A stretch of DNA of 64,000 nt from Lineus longissimus (taxonomy: Eukaryota > Nemertea > Pilidiophora > Heteronemertea > Lineidae). Made by a program: the position numbers and the translations under genes. Under the pieces are notes generated by a model that worked only from the letters and a program-made list of their open reading frames with translations, ran no database searches and had not been told where the DNA came from. Positions 51,426 to 63,133 of the stretch are shown here, one piece after another. Within the stretch, counting starts at the first letter, position 1; the number at the start of each line of letters is the position of its first letter. The DNA lies in NCBI RefSeq assembly GCF_910592395.1, contig NC_088311.1, forward strand, positions 4,776,501-4,840,500, read 5' to 3'.

Positions 51426-52292
51426 CTCTACTCGCCAGCCCCTGGAAAGCAGGTTGACCAAGTCCATTGGTTCAGTAGTTTGACGTAGACTTCGTTAGCC
51501 CGAATCACCAAACATGTATTTGCATATTTTGTAGCTTTTTCAGCAGTGAACAAAACCATTTCCCGACCTATCAACACATAATGCAAAAAGTCAAATTCAA
51601 CTAAACATCCACATGTATGCCATGACAACGGTCACTCGGCTACTTCAAGTCACCTGTTCAAGTTGAATACTTTCTTCCTCTTAAAGGGGATGCCAGTAGA
51701 AATAGGGTATAATTTACCCAATGCATAGTTTGAAAATCACTTTAAGAAATCACAAGTTTTGCTACAGACTTGACACAAATTAGCTCAACTGATAGATTGG
51801 TTTCGTCGAGAGGATTTCATCTTTAAAGCAAGAGTGCATCAAGAAAATTTGAGGCAGCCACGGGATTCCTGTGTAGAATGCAATGTAAGTATATATACTT
51901 CCCGAAACTACTTTAATGCAAACAGCTGATAGAATGTACATGTAAGTCGTCGAAGACTTAGAAGGTACAATGTTACTGACGTCAACAAAAATCGTTCCTT
52001 TCGTTCTATTAGGCAGGTTTTTCAAGCTTTACGAGGAGCTACGAACGACGAAAAACGAAGTAGGCAAATGCATTCCATCGACGATTTAAAAAAGAATTTG
52101 CCAGTTCCACCTACAACTAAGAAAGGATGATATTACCTGTGTCGCATAAATGAATACCTGCGCACTTTCGGCCGGGAAAAAAGTCCTACACGGTTTCCCA
52201 GTTGGCGCCAGCTTGCATCCTCTACCGCGATTTATGGCATAGTCATTTTAAACCAAGACTAGAATCCGAGTGACGAACCTGCCATACAATAT

Positions 52293-52676
52293 TCACATGT
52301 CCCTCCCCCTCAAATATTCCGACAGCTCTTCAACCAGATTATTGGCCTCGTGTGCTCGTTGTTCATAAATTCCTATCATAAGGCACCTCTTCGTAGAAAT
52401 GACAGCGCACCCGCCGCTTCCGGACTCATCCACACCGTAAACAGCATTGCCAATCTCCGAGCGCATATATCTAAAGTTCTCATCACCAAGGTTAATCCCG
52501 TTGACCGCGAGCTCGCCGGGGTTGTTGCGAATGGCACGCGCCAACGTAAGGATCTGGTCCTTTTTAATGCTTAGGCCTTTAGTCTGGGCGAGTATCTGGC
52601 CGTCCTGGGAAACTATTGCAGCCTTTGAAACGATCCCCGTCCCTACCATACTGTTGTTGACAATATTTCGCCACAT
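52293..52676 (-). CDS. Profilin
   Basis: The frame encodes 127 aa with the profilin plan: N-terminal MWRNIVNNSMVGTG, then AAIVSQDGQILAQTKG, ELAVNGINLGDENFRYMRSE, GGCAVISTKRCLMIGIYE and a C-terminal NNLVEELSEYLRG. Profilins bind actin monomers and proline-rich ligands and promote nucleotide exchange in the cytoplasm. The ATG at 52676 gives the usual family start (M-W). The open frame runs 39 nt further upstream, but TTTCTGTTTCAG ending at 52701 looks like an acceptor, so the ATG exon probably follows a 5' UTR intron. The coding part has no intron. Aromatic residues at both ends, needed for poly-proline binding, are partly present. Stop TGA at 52295-52293. Confidence 0.93.
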   Translation of the reverse strand: MWRNIVNNSMVGTGIVSKAAIVSQDGQILAQTKGLSIKKDQILTLARAIRNNPGELAVNGINLGDENFRYMRSEIGNAVYGVDESGSGGCAVISTKRCLMIGIYEQRAHEANNLVEELSEYLRGRDM

Positions 52677-53430
52677 ACTGGCGTACTTCGACTTCTCGAT
52701 CTGAAACAGAAACATGAAGGTTGCAATTTGAAGTTTGGAACAAATGGAAAATCTGAAGAACGGTGGGAGACTATAGCATGTCGAGTGAGCGTTTTAAAAT
52801 AATGCGTTTTTGACACCGCCCCAGTTTAATTTCAGTTTCAAGTTTACCGAAGGTAACGGACTGGTTACGAGTATATACAGAAGGGAAATTGTGTATAGCA
52901 ACTCATACAGATGATCGCTCTGTGAAGTTCACGTTAATGATATCAATGATAAATGAGCTGTTGTCCTCTTGGAACATTCAATGTTCAGCCAAAACCTTAG
53001 AAGTTTCGTTGGTGAATCATGTAACTCAATGGTGGAGGTATCATCACACATCTACATGTAGGATGAAAAGTGATGCATAAGGCTCTTACGGTAGAAAACT
53101 GGTTTATCTTTTGGGGAGGTAAGGTGGCCATTAGGCAATTAAGATGCAAATCAAAATTAAAAAAAAACGATTTAAAAAAAATAATAAATTGCCGGGAAGC
53201 AATACTTCCAGCTAAAATAGACTAAATTCATCCAGCAGCGCCAATCTGAAAAAAAATGTCAAGTAGAAATTATCATAACCTTAATCATATCCAAACAATG
53301 CTGAAGATTGGTAAAACAATTATTGAGAAAAAAACTGAGCAAGATGTCTATTTTGCTGCAACAACGTTGGTGTGTCGCCATACAGGCTACATTTAGGCGA
53401 TAGTCAAATGGAGGCATTGGTTTAGAACGA

Positions 53431-53982
53431 TCAGGCGAACCTTGGTTGTCCGCTGAAACCTTGTAAATGGACAACTGCTATTAGTTTGTCGTCATCTATA
53501 TAAAGATGTGTCCGTTTTCTGTCTGTATGACTAATAACTTCCTCATTCTCAATCACGTAATATTGCGGAAAATTGGATAGCCTTTCATGAATAGTCCGGA
53601 TGGTACTTGAGAAATCATGCTGGTGAAAACCGCAACTGAAAAGTAACCTTGAGTTATACTGGTCGCATGATCGTAATAAAATATGTTTAGTGATTTGCTC
53701 ATAAAGCGTCATGACAGAAGTTGACGAACATCCTTTTTTTAGGTTAAGGTGCCATAACGTAAAAGAGTAACGTATCCACAACGTTTCACTCGGCTGGAGG
53801 TAGGTATACAGGATATGCCCCCTCCGCCGACACCAGCACCACGACAGCGATGAGACAAACTCGATATCAGTGATTGATAGCAACGTATCAACCTTCGTTG
53901 TTACGATCGTTATCATCTGAGGCCAATTAAAGATATAGGCTAAATATGGCTCCAGCCCATTGTTCAGCAGTATAGGTACCAA
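53431..53982 (-). CDS. Uncharacterised 183-codon open frame
   Basis: This is an uninterrupted frame from an ATG at 53982. I do not recognise the product. It has no signal peptide, no clear membrane helix and no repeated motif. The C-terminal half is polar (VIENEEVISHTDRKR, LYIDDDKLIAVVHLQG). Codon use shows no strong bias, so a chance frame is possible in a 64-kb window. No splice chain to neighbours was found. Confidence 0.25.
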   Translation of the reverse strand: MVPILLNNGLEPYLAYIFNWPQMITIVTTKVDTLLSITDIEFVSSLSWCWCRRRGHILYTYLQPSETLWIRYSFTLWHLNLKKGCSSTSVMTLYEQITKHILLRSCDQYNSRLLFSCGFHQHDFSSTIRTIHERLSNFPQYYVIENEEVISHTDRKRTHLYIDDDKLIAVVHLQGFSGQPRFA

Positions 53983-54782
53983 ATTTAGAACAAGATTTAG
54001 ACAGATTTGCAGGTGTCTAGATGGCTTGATGTTCCATCTAAATACTTGTTTTCCAAAATGCCTTCACGAAATGATTGGATATAAAGGAAAAAGCTCGAAA
54101 CCTTATTTCTATGAGTGTTGTTCTGTTGACATTCGAAAAAGCCCAGTTGTTCTTGTTTCCCTTTTCGATCAACTGTTGTCCATTGATTGTTGGGTATAAA
54201 ACAGTTCATCTCCATGAAAAATATGTTGTTGTTATTCGTAATTTGCTTGGGGCTAGGACATTTCAAGGAGCACTTGACGTACACTCCCCATCCCGTAATT
54301 AACTTCAGTACATGCAATATCCAACACTGTGTCGAGCTGGGGTGCAAGTTCAGGTCTATACATTTTAACTGAATAGGCATAGTTCAAAATACGGCTCTCA
54401 GCCGGCAAAAACCCATCGACACAGTATGTTGAGAGGTCACACAAGCAGTTTATAAGTAATGTGCACCTACATTTATCAAAATAATCTTCGACCCGATTTA
54501 GGAGATGCCATACAATGATTGCTGCGATTCGCAAAGGCCATTATTAAATCAGGACACACACAATTAAAATCGATGTTCTATGCACACAATCATCAAAATA
54601 GATGAGACAAGAGACATATCACCCGAATTTCATCACACTACACAGTGGTACAAACATTTCTAACCTGCTGTGATGCAGGGGCTCATTCTATTCTGGCTTC
54701 ACTGACTCCCCATCACCTACTACGACCGGCTGCTTTAAGCTATAATAACACTCTTATGTCCCTCTTAAATGCCCAGACAGTA

Positions 54783-55001
54783 TCATTCTTTTTCAAATAC
54801 GATAACTCTAATTACCATCATGTCATCGCGTATCAGCTGCAGTCGTACTTTCTCCTTTTCCTCCTCAACGGCAAAGTTTATTGAACATGACCGGCCCTCG
54901 GGGTCGATCCTGCCATATTTTGGGAAGAGGGACTCATCCTCGTTTTCAAGATCGTGATCACACCAACATGGACAATACGTGGATGTGCATTCGTTACCCA
55001 T
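54783..55001 (-). CDS. Possible small protein with MGN start
   Basis: A 72-codon frame starts at an ATG in good context (A at -3, G at +4). The peptide begins MGNECTSTYCPCWC, which would suit N-myristoylation with nearby cysteines, and continues acidic (DLENEDESLF) then KVRLQLIRDDMMVIRVIVF. It may be a small gene or part of a larger minus-strand gene with the 53431-53982 and 55034-55264 frames. No family is recognised. Confidence 0.25.
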   Translation of the reverse strand: MGNECTSTYCPCWCDHDLENEDESLFPKYGRIDPEGRSCSINFAVEEEKEKVRLQLIRDDMMVIRVIVFEKE

Positions 55002-56004
55002 TGTTCAATCAAGAATTATCCACAAATCGAAAGTCAATTTGAAGTGATATGTTCTCTGGCAATCTCCTTCTTTCTTCTAACGAAATTGTGGAGTGTTATA
55101 TTTCCCCATTTGAAGACCAAGGTAAAGGTTGCTACATTCGCATTATCATCCACACTGTCAAATCGTCTGTCTCCACTTGAATGTTCTTTAATATTGGTCA
55201 CAACATGGACGTCAGTCGTAAATGCCGTGCTTGTACCACAACAAATCACTGTTATGTTGTTCAAACGATGGAAAATAGGTTAGCAACAAAAGACGAAGGT
55301 AATATCATGTCGACCTATCTGAAATACCAAAATACCTAGTCTGTGATGTTGTGGCTGACTAGGATTGACCTTCAAGTGGTTCGGAGCACAAGTTGCCTTT
55401 CTGCTACGGATTAGCGATCTGGGTATGTTCCATCGACGCGTCAGATTCTTAGTCCTTGCTCGAGTTGCGAAACATGATGTTGATCACAGAATTATCAATC
55501 CAATAAAGCGAAACGTTTCAGTGTTAATAGTCTACCACATTTTCACCAAGTGTGTATCTCCATGGCAAAATCAGAACTGCTGTAAAAATGTGATAGGCGC
55601 GAATAACTTCTCCCACAGCTGTCCTACATGTCATAACACATTGACCTGCGTAATGGCCAACCACACGTGTTCGTAAGGGTTCAACCCTATTTTTTTCGGA
55701 AAAGGCCCAGTCTCATGGTCATATTTAATAAGTGTCTGCTGGTATACATTATGGTAGCTTGTTGGTCTTATTGATAATTTTGTAATGGTTCCCGATACAA
55801 CCATTTATTTTTCCCATATTGGAGGTCATATTATTTTAATAGCGTACGCTGCACATAACGTGCGTTATTAAACTGCACTGGTTACCAGGATTATTACATC
55901 GGTGATTGGAAATAGCTGCAAATGACATATCATTTGGACACAAATGGCTTGAAGCAGATATTTTTGGTATGTGTCAATGAAAAACCGCTAATTGTTTTAG
56001 GATT

Positions 56005-56102
56005 TTTTATTTCACTGAAAATCTCAACGGGTTGAGTATTATTGTTGGCCTAAAACCAATAAACGTTTTTCAAAAGCTCAAAAACTGCACTTTTTATGAG
56101 TT
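56005..56102 (-). repeat. Dispersed repeat family, copy D (reverse)
   Basis: On the minus strand this reads AGTTTTTGAGCTTTTGAAAA, then a degenerate spacer, then GTTGAGATTTTCAGTG. It follows the order of copies A to C, though the TATGCACC block is not clear. Confidence 0.5.
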
Positions 56103-57731
56103 TTCAGACATGAAGTAATGGTTCGATAGGGTTCCTAGTGTATCAAAGCAAACAATTTTATGTTCGCCGCTTGAAACGACGTAAACATGGGCATAGAGAG
56201 AACGTTTCGCATGCTGGAATCGATATTTTTAAGTGAACAAATATCCCGAGTTGATAATCAGCGTCACGTAGCGGCGAGTTTTGCTGGTACCCAATGATAG
56301 TAAGTTGCCGTTGAAAAGGGGAGGACAAGGCACAGGAACGTCTAGCAGACACAGCGATCAAGACGCTGAAACACCAAGCTAAGAATCTTAGAATATCAAG
56401 ATATTTCCCAGCACCGAAGACTTTACAAATTGAAAAGATATAAAATACACTTAAACCAAATAACAAAGGAAACAAACCCGAAAAAATTGACCTTACCTTT
56501 GAACACCGTCGATTGTCGTGGAACTGTTCGAAAAATGCATTGATTATAACATTAAAAAAACAAACAAAATAATACATTTAACTAAACTGATGTAGTCAAC
56601 TTCTCAAAAATTCATAGGAACAAACATATGTAACCAACTTTGCAATAAGGAGCAATTCCTGACAATTTGGGTCGTAAATCTGTTTTTCCTCCAAGACGAA
56701 TCATCAGAGTTGATTCATTGTTATTGCAAAATAAAACCAATAAAACCAACTCTGGGAATCCAACTTTAATTTATAATGTTATGCCATTTCTAATGTTACA
56801 TATATTGTCACTAAAACTTTTGATATTAATCTTGTTTAAACCTCTGGTCTCAGAACAGTAAGTCAAAGGCTACCCAATGCAATGATGGGTTTTGAATTAA
56901 TGGTTCAAATCCCCAAATCCACTTTTGGATTTACTGAGTCAGATCACTTGAGAACATCATTCGGCATTTCTTTCCACGCATATCGCTTCAAAATGATACC
57001 TTAGAAAAAAGTTACAAGAAATCGAAAACCAGGTGAAGTTTCATGGTGGTGACGTTGAACGAGATTTCGGTCTGACTTACAAGACCAGAGATTCAACCCA
57101 GCAACAAATAACACAAATGTCTTATTCCTTTTATAATAAATAAACATTGTGGATTGGAACAAGAACTAACAACAACACAATTAGAAGTTCAAAGAATAGC
57201 TACATGCACTAATATGGTTACTTAATACATACATTAGATATTCGAAACCGAGAACCCGTTATTACTATGAAATTTATCCTACATGTACGATTTTAAAATC
57301 AAAGATAACGTCGTGTAAATGTTCATTCGATTTTCAAGCACATTTTACACCTAAAAATGCAACTAAATCAAACTACATGTAAGCTTACATATAGGATTAT
57401 TTCACACCTATTCAGAATGATATCATGCTATTGAAATTCTGACGCCATGTTGACCGAACACTACATATCTAATTAGTATGCATACTCTACAATTTAAGTA
57501 CTGCCTTGCTAACTATTGAAGAGAGCCATGCCGCTAAATGCGATTAAAGAGAACTAATTCTACAGCTATAATATCACGAATGATACATTTATGCATGGTG
57601 ATGAGTTGTTCCCAGCATACATAACTACAACAGTGCAAGATCACAATTTTTGCAATAATGTTCCGTTTGTATTTTATTCAGGAACGTCATGTTGCTCGTG
57701 ACTGACGTCTCTGAGTGTGAAGTATTTTGAT

Positions 57732-58056
57732 CAGGTGCCTTTGAATTAGCATCACATTGAAATAATATGTACTCATCAGGTTCTGAGTGAGCATGTACAT
57801 TGAATATATGGAATAAGAGCAAGTACATGTATCACATTTTCCTTCGAGGAAATGATGTTCAGCATGTATGGCATGGCAATGGCACGGACTGGTCCGTGCA
57901 CTTATCAGGTTACTTTGAATGCGCATGATATTGAGAGCTCCCGAGGTCACAATAAATGAGCATGACACTGGAATGTGTCATCACCAAGTTGCTCACAATA
58001 AATTGGCAGGTGTCATAAGCAAGTTGCTTTGAATCAACAACATATTGGAATATGTC
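57732..58056. repeat. Degenerate interspersed repeats
   Basis: Segments near 57732, 57773, 57905 and 58017 share a pattern close to CAGGTTGCTTTGAAT, then CAT, then ATTG. Spacing is irregular (about 40, 130 and 110 bp). They appear to be old copies of one unit. Confidence 0.45.
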
Positions 58057-60416
58057 CCGGTCATGCTGCGTTGTAATGACTATGGAATGTAACCCTCAGA
58101 GCTGCATGTATCATTAAGGTCTTCTTCGGTCCTTATGATATTATGAGGTTTACGACTGATAAAAGGATATGCATTACCTCATCATTGTTCTGTCCACCAC
58201 CATGTACATCTTCATCGTGGTGGTACATCCGTCGGTGGAAGAAAATAACAACGCTCTCGTAACATCCATTTACGGCCCCCATAAGGATTTGCCATTCAGC
58301 TGCCAGAAATGAGATAAGTCTTCTCCATACGTTTAAGTCCTTCTCCGTTTTGATCTGTTACACAATACTTTTTTCAAAAGCTGAGTACAGTATATCCAAA
58401 ACAGTACATGTTAACAGTGATCAGTGTCCAGAAGAAGACTAGCATCCTCAGTCCAGCCGTTATCAGGGGACCTCACTGTTTATGACAGACACCATGCATT
58501 ACACCAGCACTACCTGGGAACAGGGGAATATCCAGACTCGCCAAATATTCATTGGGGTGTACAGGCATATGCAGATGTACTGTATGCTTAAGATTGAGAA
58601 GTACCACCTGCTGCACAAGTTCTGAAATTTGCATTTTCTGTCATCTGAAAACCCATGTCATGAATTCCCATGTACATACATACATTGAATTAAGGCAAGT
58701 ACTGTGTATAGTTATGAAAGGACAGGCAGTTGAGTGAGCATCCACTTCTGTCAAGTCTGCCCTGATGATATTTTTATCATATATACAAAGTAAACATGTT
58801 CGTATGATGCGTTCGTTTATCAAATGACTTATTGTACATAGGAATAATAATAAGCTGTCACATCATAATTCAAGCTGAAATTGCGTTTTTCTGAGTTTTG
58901 TTTGCAACGCATCCACGTTACATGTAGATGTATTTTTGCTTCTAATTTTGCGTGATCTATAGAGTTCGTCCGTAATGACGACTAGTACTGGTGCTAAACA
59001 AGATACCTTTTATTCAAATTTGCTTGTAAAGGATGACGTTTTGGTACATTTAGCTATTTATTTAGCTTTGGAGACCATTTTTTCCCAAACATAGGACTGC
59101 TAGTGGCAGCTAATGAACCCATTTAGGACATCCGCATTTAGGTAGTCATTATGCCCGCAGTAACTATGGTGACCCATCCCATGCAATACAGTGCCATTAG
59201 ATATGTGTCCCAGGGTTGGAATAAACCGTGAGTGCATGGATGCTGACTGCCTGCCAAAGCTAGTTTAATGTTTATGGTCATATCGTGATTATGTTGGGAC
59301 AGTAGGGAACGTTTACGAATAAGGAAAGCACTCAATCATACCAAGACAACGCTCATGTGCATCTGTAGAAGATAAACACACTCTGCGATGATACCAATCA
59401 TGCAGTTTGAATGAAATGTAACAAAACTATCTCTTAACCTTGCAAGACGAGTATAAATTAGTCTTGAGAACAACACTGCTAATGGAAACTGCTTCTGCAA
59501 GGATGTACGTGGTGAACATCATGTGTGGTTAGCAGTATCCTTATCCTGTTATAACATTAGGCTATCGCTAACAACTACGTTTAGCATTTTACCAAGTGGG
59601 AAACCGGGATAAATTATTCAAAATAACGCAAAACCATTTTCCTACAAGGAGTTATAGCTAGCAGTACAGGGGCTGACCATAAAAAATGAATGAGTCACAG
59701 AAAATTTGGCGATCATTTGGGGATTTGATACATGCCGTTCTAATGTGTTTCGCTATCACAAACCTTTTCGAAGAATACATCGTTGAGCTAAGTAGCAGAC
59801 ACTATCATATGAGAAATTGGGGTACCATAAAAATCATGACGCCTGATACATACGTTGTAAGGTACCACTAAGTAACAACACTAGTTAGCATTTAATTTAT
59901 TTAGCTGCATATCAATTCGACGCCAAATAATTAACAGTGCATCGGCTCTAAGCTCTCCTCAGCGGTGTGGTTCTACATTGATACACGATACTAACAATAT
60001 ATCGATATACGTGTACAATGTTGCTAGCAGTGTCAGAAAACTGGATACATCATTCCAATATTTACAGCATCAGTATTTGAGGCGTGCACCTCTTGCTTGT
60101 AATGATGAATGCCCATGAGGTTCACAAGTGGCCCTCTGTCAAGTTTACCTCTGTAGTTTCCTCGTTTAAATGCCCGAAAAGTGGCAAGAAAAAACCTTGG
60201 ACAATTTGACTCAAGTAAGACACTAACTTAAAGGTACTGACAGATAAATCTAAACTACACAATATATCATACTGTCCTAATAAATGAACTCATAATATAC
60301 AATCAACAACAGTAAAGACGATTAAGTATTTCTCTATCTCTATTTGAAATAATGAAGGCCACTAAATATAATCCCATGCAACAAAATCTTAAGAGAATTC
60401 ACTGTAAATAACAAAC

Positions 60417-61941
60417 CTTGTCTTCGTCCTCCTTATCAACGGCTTTTCCTTTTTCTTTTTTAGGTGATTTCCCCGGCGACTTCTTAGGTGATCCTGCGAC
60501 CGCACCTGCCTCTTCCGTGTTTTTCGCTTCGACATTTTCCTCGCAGTCATGGTCAAGCGATAGTTTAGAAAACAGTTTATTTGTAGCGTTCTTTAAAAAT
60601 CCAAACCCACCGCCACCATTTGAGCCTGACGCCATGTTGTCTTCAGATTCAATGGATTCTGCAGTTGGTCCCTTGGAAGCTGTTCCACCACTCATAACTG
60701 CCTCAGGCAGTGTGATGTCCGACGTCACGTTGCCGTTGGGCTGATATTTTGAGCATGATGCAGTAGCATTCGTGTCGGTCCCATCTCGCCGCAGGTCCCT
60801 CTGGCCTGACTTATCACGAAGCTTTGCAAGGTCTGGTACGCTGATATCGGGAGCCTGAAAGCATTATCCCGCGAAAAATGTAAGTTTCCCTATGTAGAGT
60901 GTGCTTTTTACATACAATCAGGAATAATTATTGAAGGGCATTTCTCTCGTTGTTATCATCCCACCTTCTTACTATTCCGGAATGAAAGATTCCAAACCAT
61001 TCATTTTACAACCGTCACCATGGATTTGTAGTACGTGTACATGGATATAGCTACGAAGCGCTACCAGAATTAAGTATGATATTCAGTGGTAACGTAAGAT
61101 CAATAATTCAGAGTGATTTAAAAGTGGAGATACTTATCCATGGCTAGGACGAGGGCCCTTGAGATAAACTAACTGATTGAAAAATCAACAATTCAACCAA
61201 CATGCGCACGAGCAATTCGCATGATTTGCGCAAGAACCGGAACACTCTTGAAAATAACGGTTTTTGAACTTTTGAAAAACCTTTCAGGGTTTATGAGCCA
61301 ACACAAATATGCACCCCCGAATGGTTTTTGAGATTGTGAAAAACTTCAAAGGATTTTTAATCACCAAACCTGGTATTCATCAGAATATCTCTTACCATTT
61401 TCGAAACCTGAAAAAAAATCGTACATGCATCAATAAAAGTTTACTTGATTCTGGCAGTTCTGTAAAGAAACACATACACAGGCTCCTTGGTGATACTCCT
61501 CCCGATCGACTGAGACACTCCCAAATCAGTGTCGGCGTTCAAACGCAAGTCTCTTCTCACTTCCGCAAGAAAAACCTGTTAGACATAGGCCTACATGTAG
61601 TTGTAACGATGAAGGAGAGTAATCGACTGAACTGACACTTAGTCAGGTTTGCAGTACCGGTTTGTGTTTCTTTTTTATCTTGGCGCTTTGATAGCAGTTT
61701 CCTTTTTAACTTTTCATCATCCGTGGTTCAACCTGTCACTTGAATTAAACGTAAAGTCTGGTCGCCCAGGTTTGAAAACTTCTCTCTTAGTCTCATGCAA
61801 GTATCATGCGACTGTTGGACTTGACGTTGGTTAAGAGTGACATGCCACTAGTTACGGAATATGGTATGATACACCAGGGACCTAATGTCCATAGTGCTAC
61901 CTACCTTGTCCCCAGCTGTCTTTATCCAGTTGCGTATCATT
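60417..61941 (-). CDS. Two internal exons of an unrecognised gene with a KSPKK-rich segment (partial)
   Basis: Exon 61941-61905 (acceptor CTCTTTTAG, donor GTAGGT) reads MIRNWIKTAGDK and leaves in phase 0. Exon 60854-60417 (acceptor TTTCAG, donor AAG/GTTTGT) continues the frame for 146 codons: APDISVPDLAKLRDK, a polar Ser/Thr/Glu stretch, NGGGGFGFLKNATNKLFSKL, then GSPKKSPGKSPKKEKGKA and DKEDEDK. The composition predicts a disordered basic/acidic region with several SP sites, probably a cytoplasmic or nuclear linker. The family is not recognised; a tail of a channel or cytoskeletal protein is conceivable but unsupported. Upstream exons must lie beyond 61941 and the C-terminus below 60417. A 27-nt mini-exon at 56523-56497 is phase-compatible. 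Confidence 0.7.
61243..61352 (+). repeat. Dispersed repeat family, copy C
   Basis: ACTCTTGAAAATAACGG, TTTTTGAACTTTTGAAAAAC, AATATGCACCCCC and TTTTTGAGATTGTGAAAAAC occur in the same order as copies A and B, about 32 kb away. This is the best support that the family is dispersed, not local. Confidence 0.65.
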
Positions 61942-63010
61942 CTAAAAGAGGAACGATTGACCCTTTCAGGGGAAGATGGTAAGGGGTACATTACGTAGTC
62001 GGAACGAATAATGCCAGAAAGGAGGGTCTATGAATTTTGAAATCTTGATGCTACAAAATTCTTCAATCTAAAAGGCATTTTGCGCAAAAATTCATTCCTT
62101 TAAATGTTATTACATTTCCACTACGATATTCAGTTCCGGAGTCTGAGTTAATCGCAAAACTGTACAAAACAGATTGCATCGTGGTGTCATTAGTCACAGT
62201 TAACGATCGCCAATTATAAACTAAGTAATTGATTGCATTTTGAATCAGCTGCCACTGTTCAATTTTGGCAGCTTGTTTGTTCAATTAGCATCATAGCGCA
62301 ATGGCATCGTGCTAACAACATGCATGTAAATGTATCAACTGCATGCAGAATCGCCAATGCATGCAGGAACAATCAATAGCCAAGTCAGTCTCATCTTTTT
62401 GAACACATTTTATTTTCAAAGGTTTGACAGCTCGAGTGTTCAACTAGCATGACTAGTTTATCACCCGTTTCTTTCCATACTCTGCACGTTAACTTGAGCA
62501 CTGGAGCAATCGATACCAGCCCAGCCCAGTTTCATCTACCTATTCGTTTGTGAAATTCATCGAAGTGCAACTTGCTACCACAGGCTGTGTTCGATCGTTA
62601 TCAACATTCGTTTGACGGCCTGTGCTGTTTCCCATTTTACTACAGCGCCACTTTATGCATTGAATCACGACTTCCATGACAACTGATATCTGTCATTAGG
62701 CAAACTGGTACAAAGGCAATCAATACCATACCAATGGGTGCCGCCGGAAGTTGATCCAACGATTCAGTCAGTAGGGAATATTAGTGCCGGTCACCGATCA
62801 TAGAGGGCTTCGTTTTGGACCGTTTTGTTACTGTAACAAACTAGTACTTCAGGATCGATTTTACTTTTGAATGTGCGAATAACTGGTAGACGAACCGGAT
62901 GCCTGTACCGTTTTATCGTCTATATCCAATCGAACAAAACAAGTACTAATGAAAGAATAGCCGAGAAAATATAATTGAATTAACTAGTTAATTAGTATAT
63001 CTTTCCTTAC
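61942..63010. other. Intron or spacer
   Basis: This stretch lies upstream of the MIRNWIKTAGDK exon on the minus strand. I see no supported exon, RNA gene or repeat. Confidence 0.4.
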
Positions 63011-63133
63011 CTGTAACCAAGCTACGTTCTTGCAAGTAAAAATGTAGGCATATCCATTTGTGGCGCTTTCATAACATCCTTGTTCCGGCAGTCCATTACC
63101 CGAAACCACGCTACTGCTGGCCAGACATTTAGC
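63011..63133 (-). CDS. Candidate cysteine-containing exon
   Basis: A good donor (TTACAG/GTAAGG at 63011) closes an open frame reading CLASSSVVSGNGLPEQGCYE and then YIFTCKNVAWLQ. It has coding-like composition. The proposed acceptor at 63134 has a poor pyrimidine tract, and the frame stays open further upstream without an ATG. The exon leaves in phase 0, whereas the exon at 61941 needs two carried-over bases, so it does not join that gene directly. It may be from another transcript or be a 5' UTR exon. Confidence 0.3.

Larger units (their letters stand above)
55284..60416. other. Gene-poor stretch, likely intronic or intergenic
   Basis: A possible 27-nt minus-strand mini-exon lies at 56523-56497 (acceptor ending CGAACAG, donor GTAAGG), which could belong to the gene at 60417-61941. 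A reverse copy of the dispersed repeat lies at 56005-56102 and weak repeats at 57732-58056. The remainder shows nothing I can name. Confidence 0.4.

Noticed and set aside
56158-56577. 139-codon minus-strand frame with hydrophobic stretches
   Set aside because: No signal or receptor motif. A donor inside it (56496) would remove most of it if the mini-exon is real.
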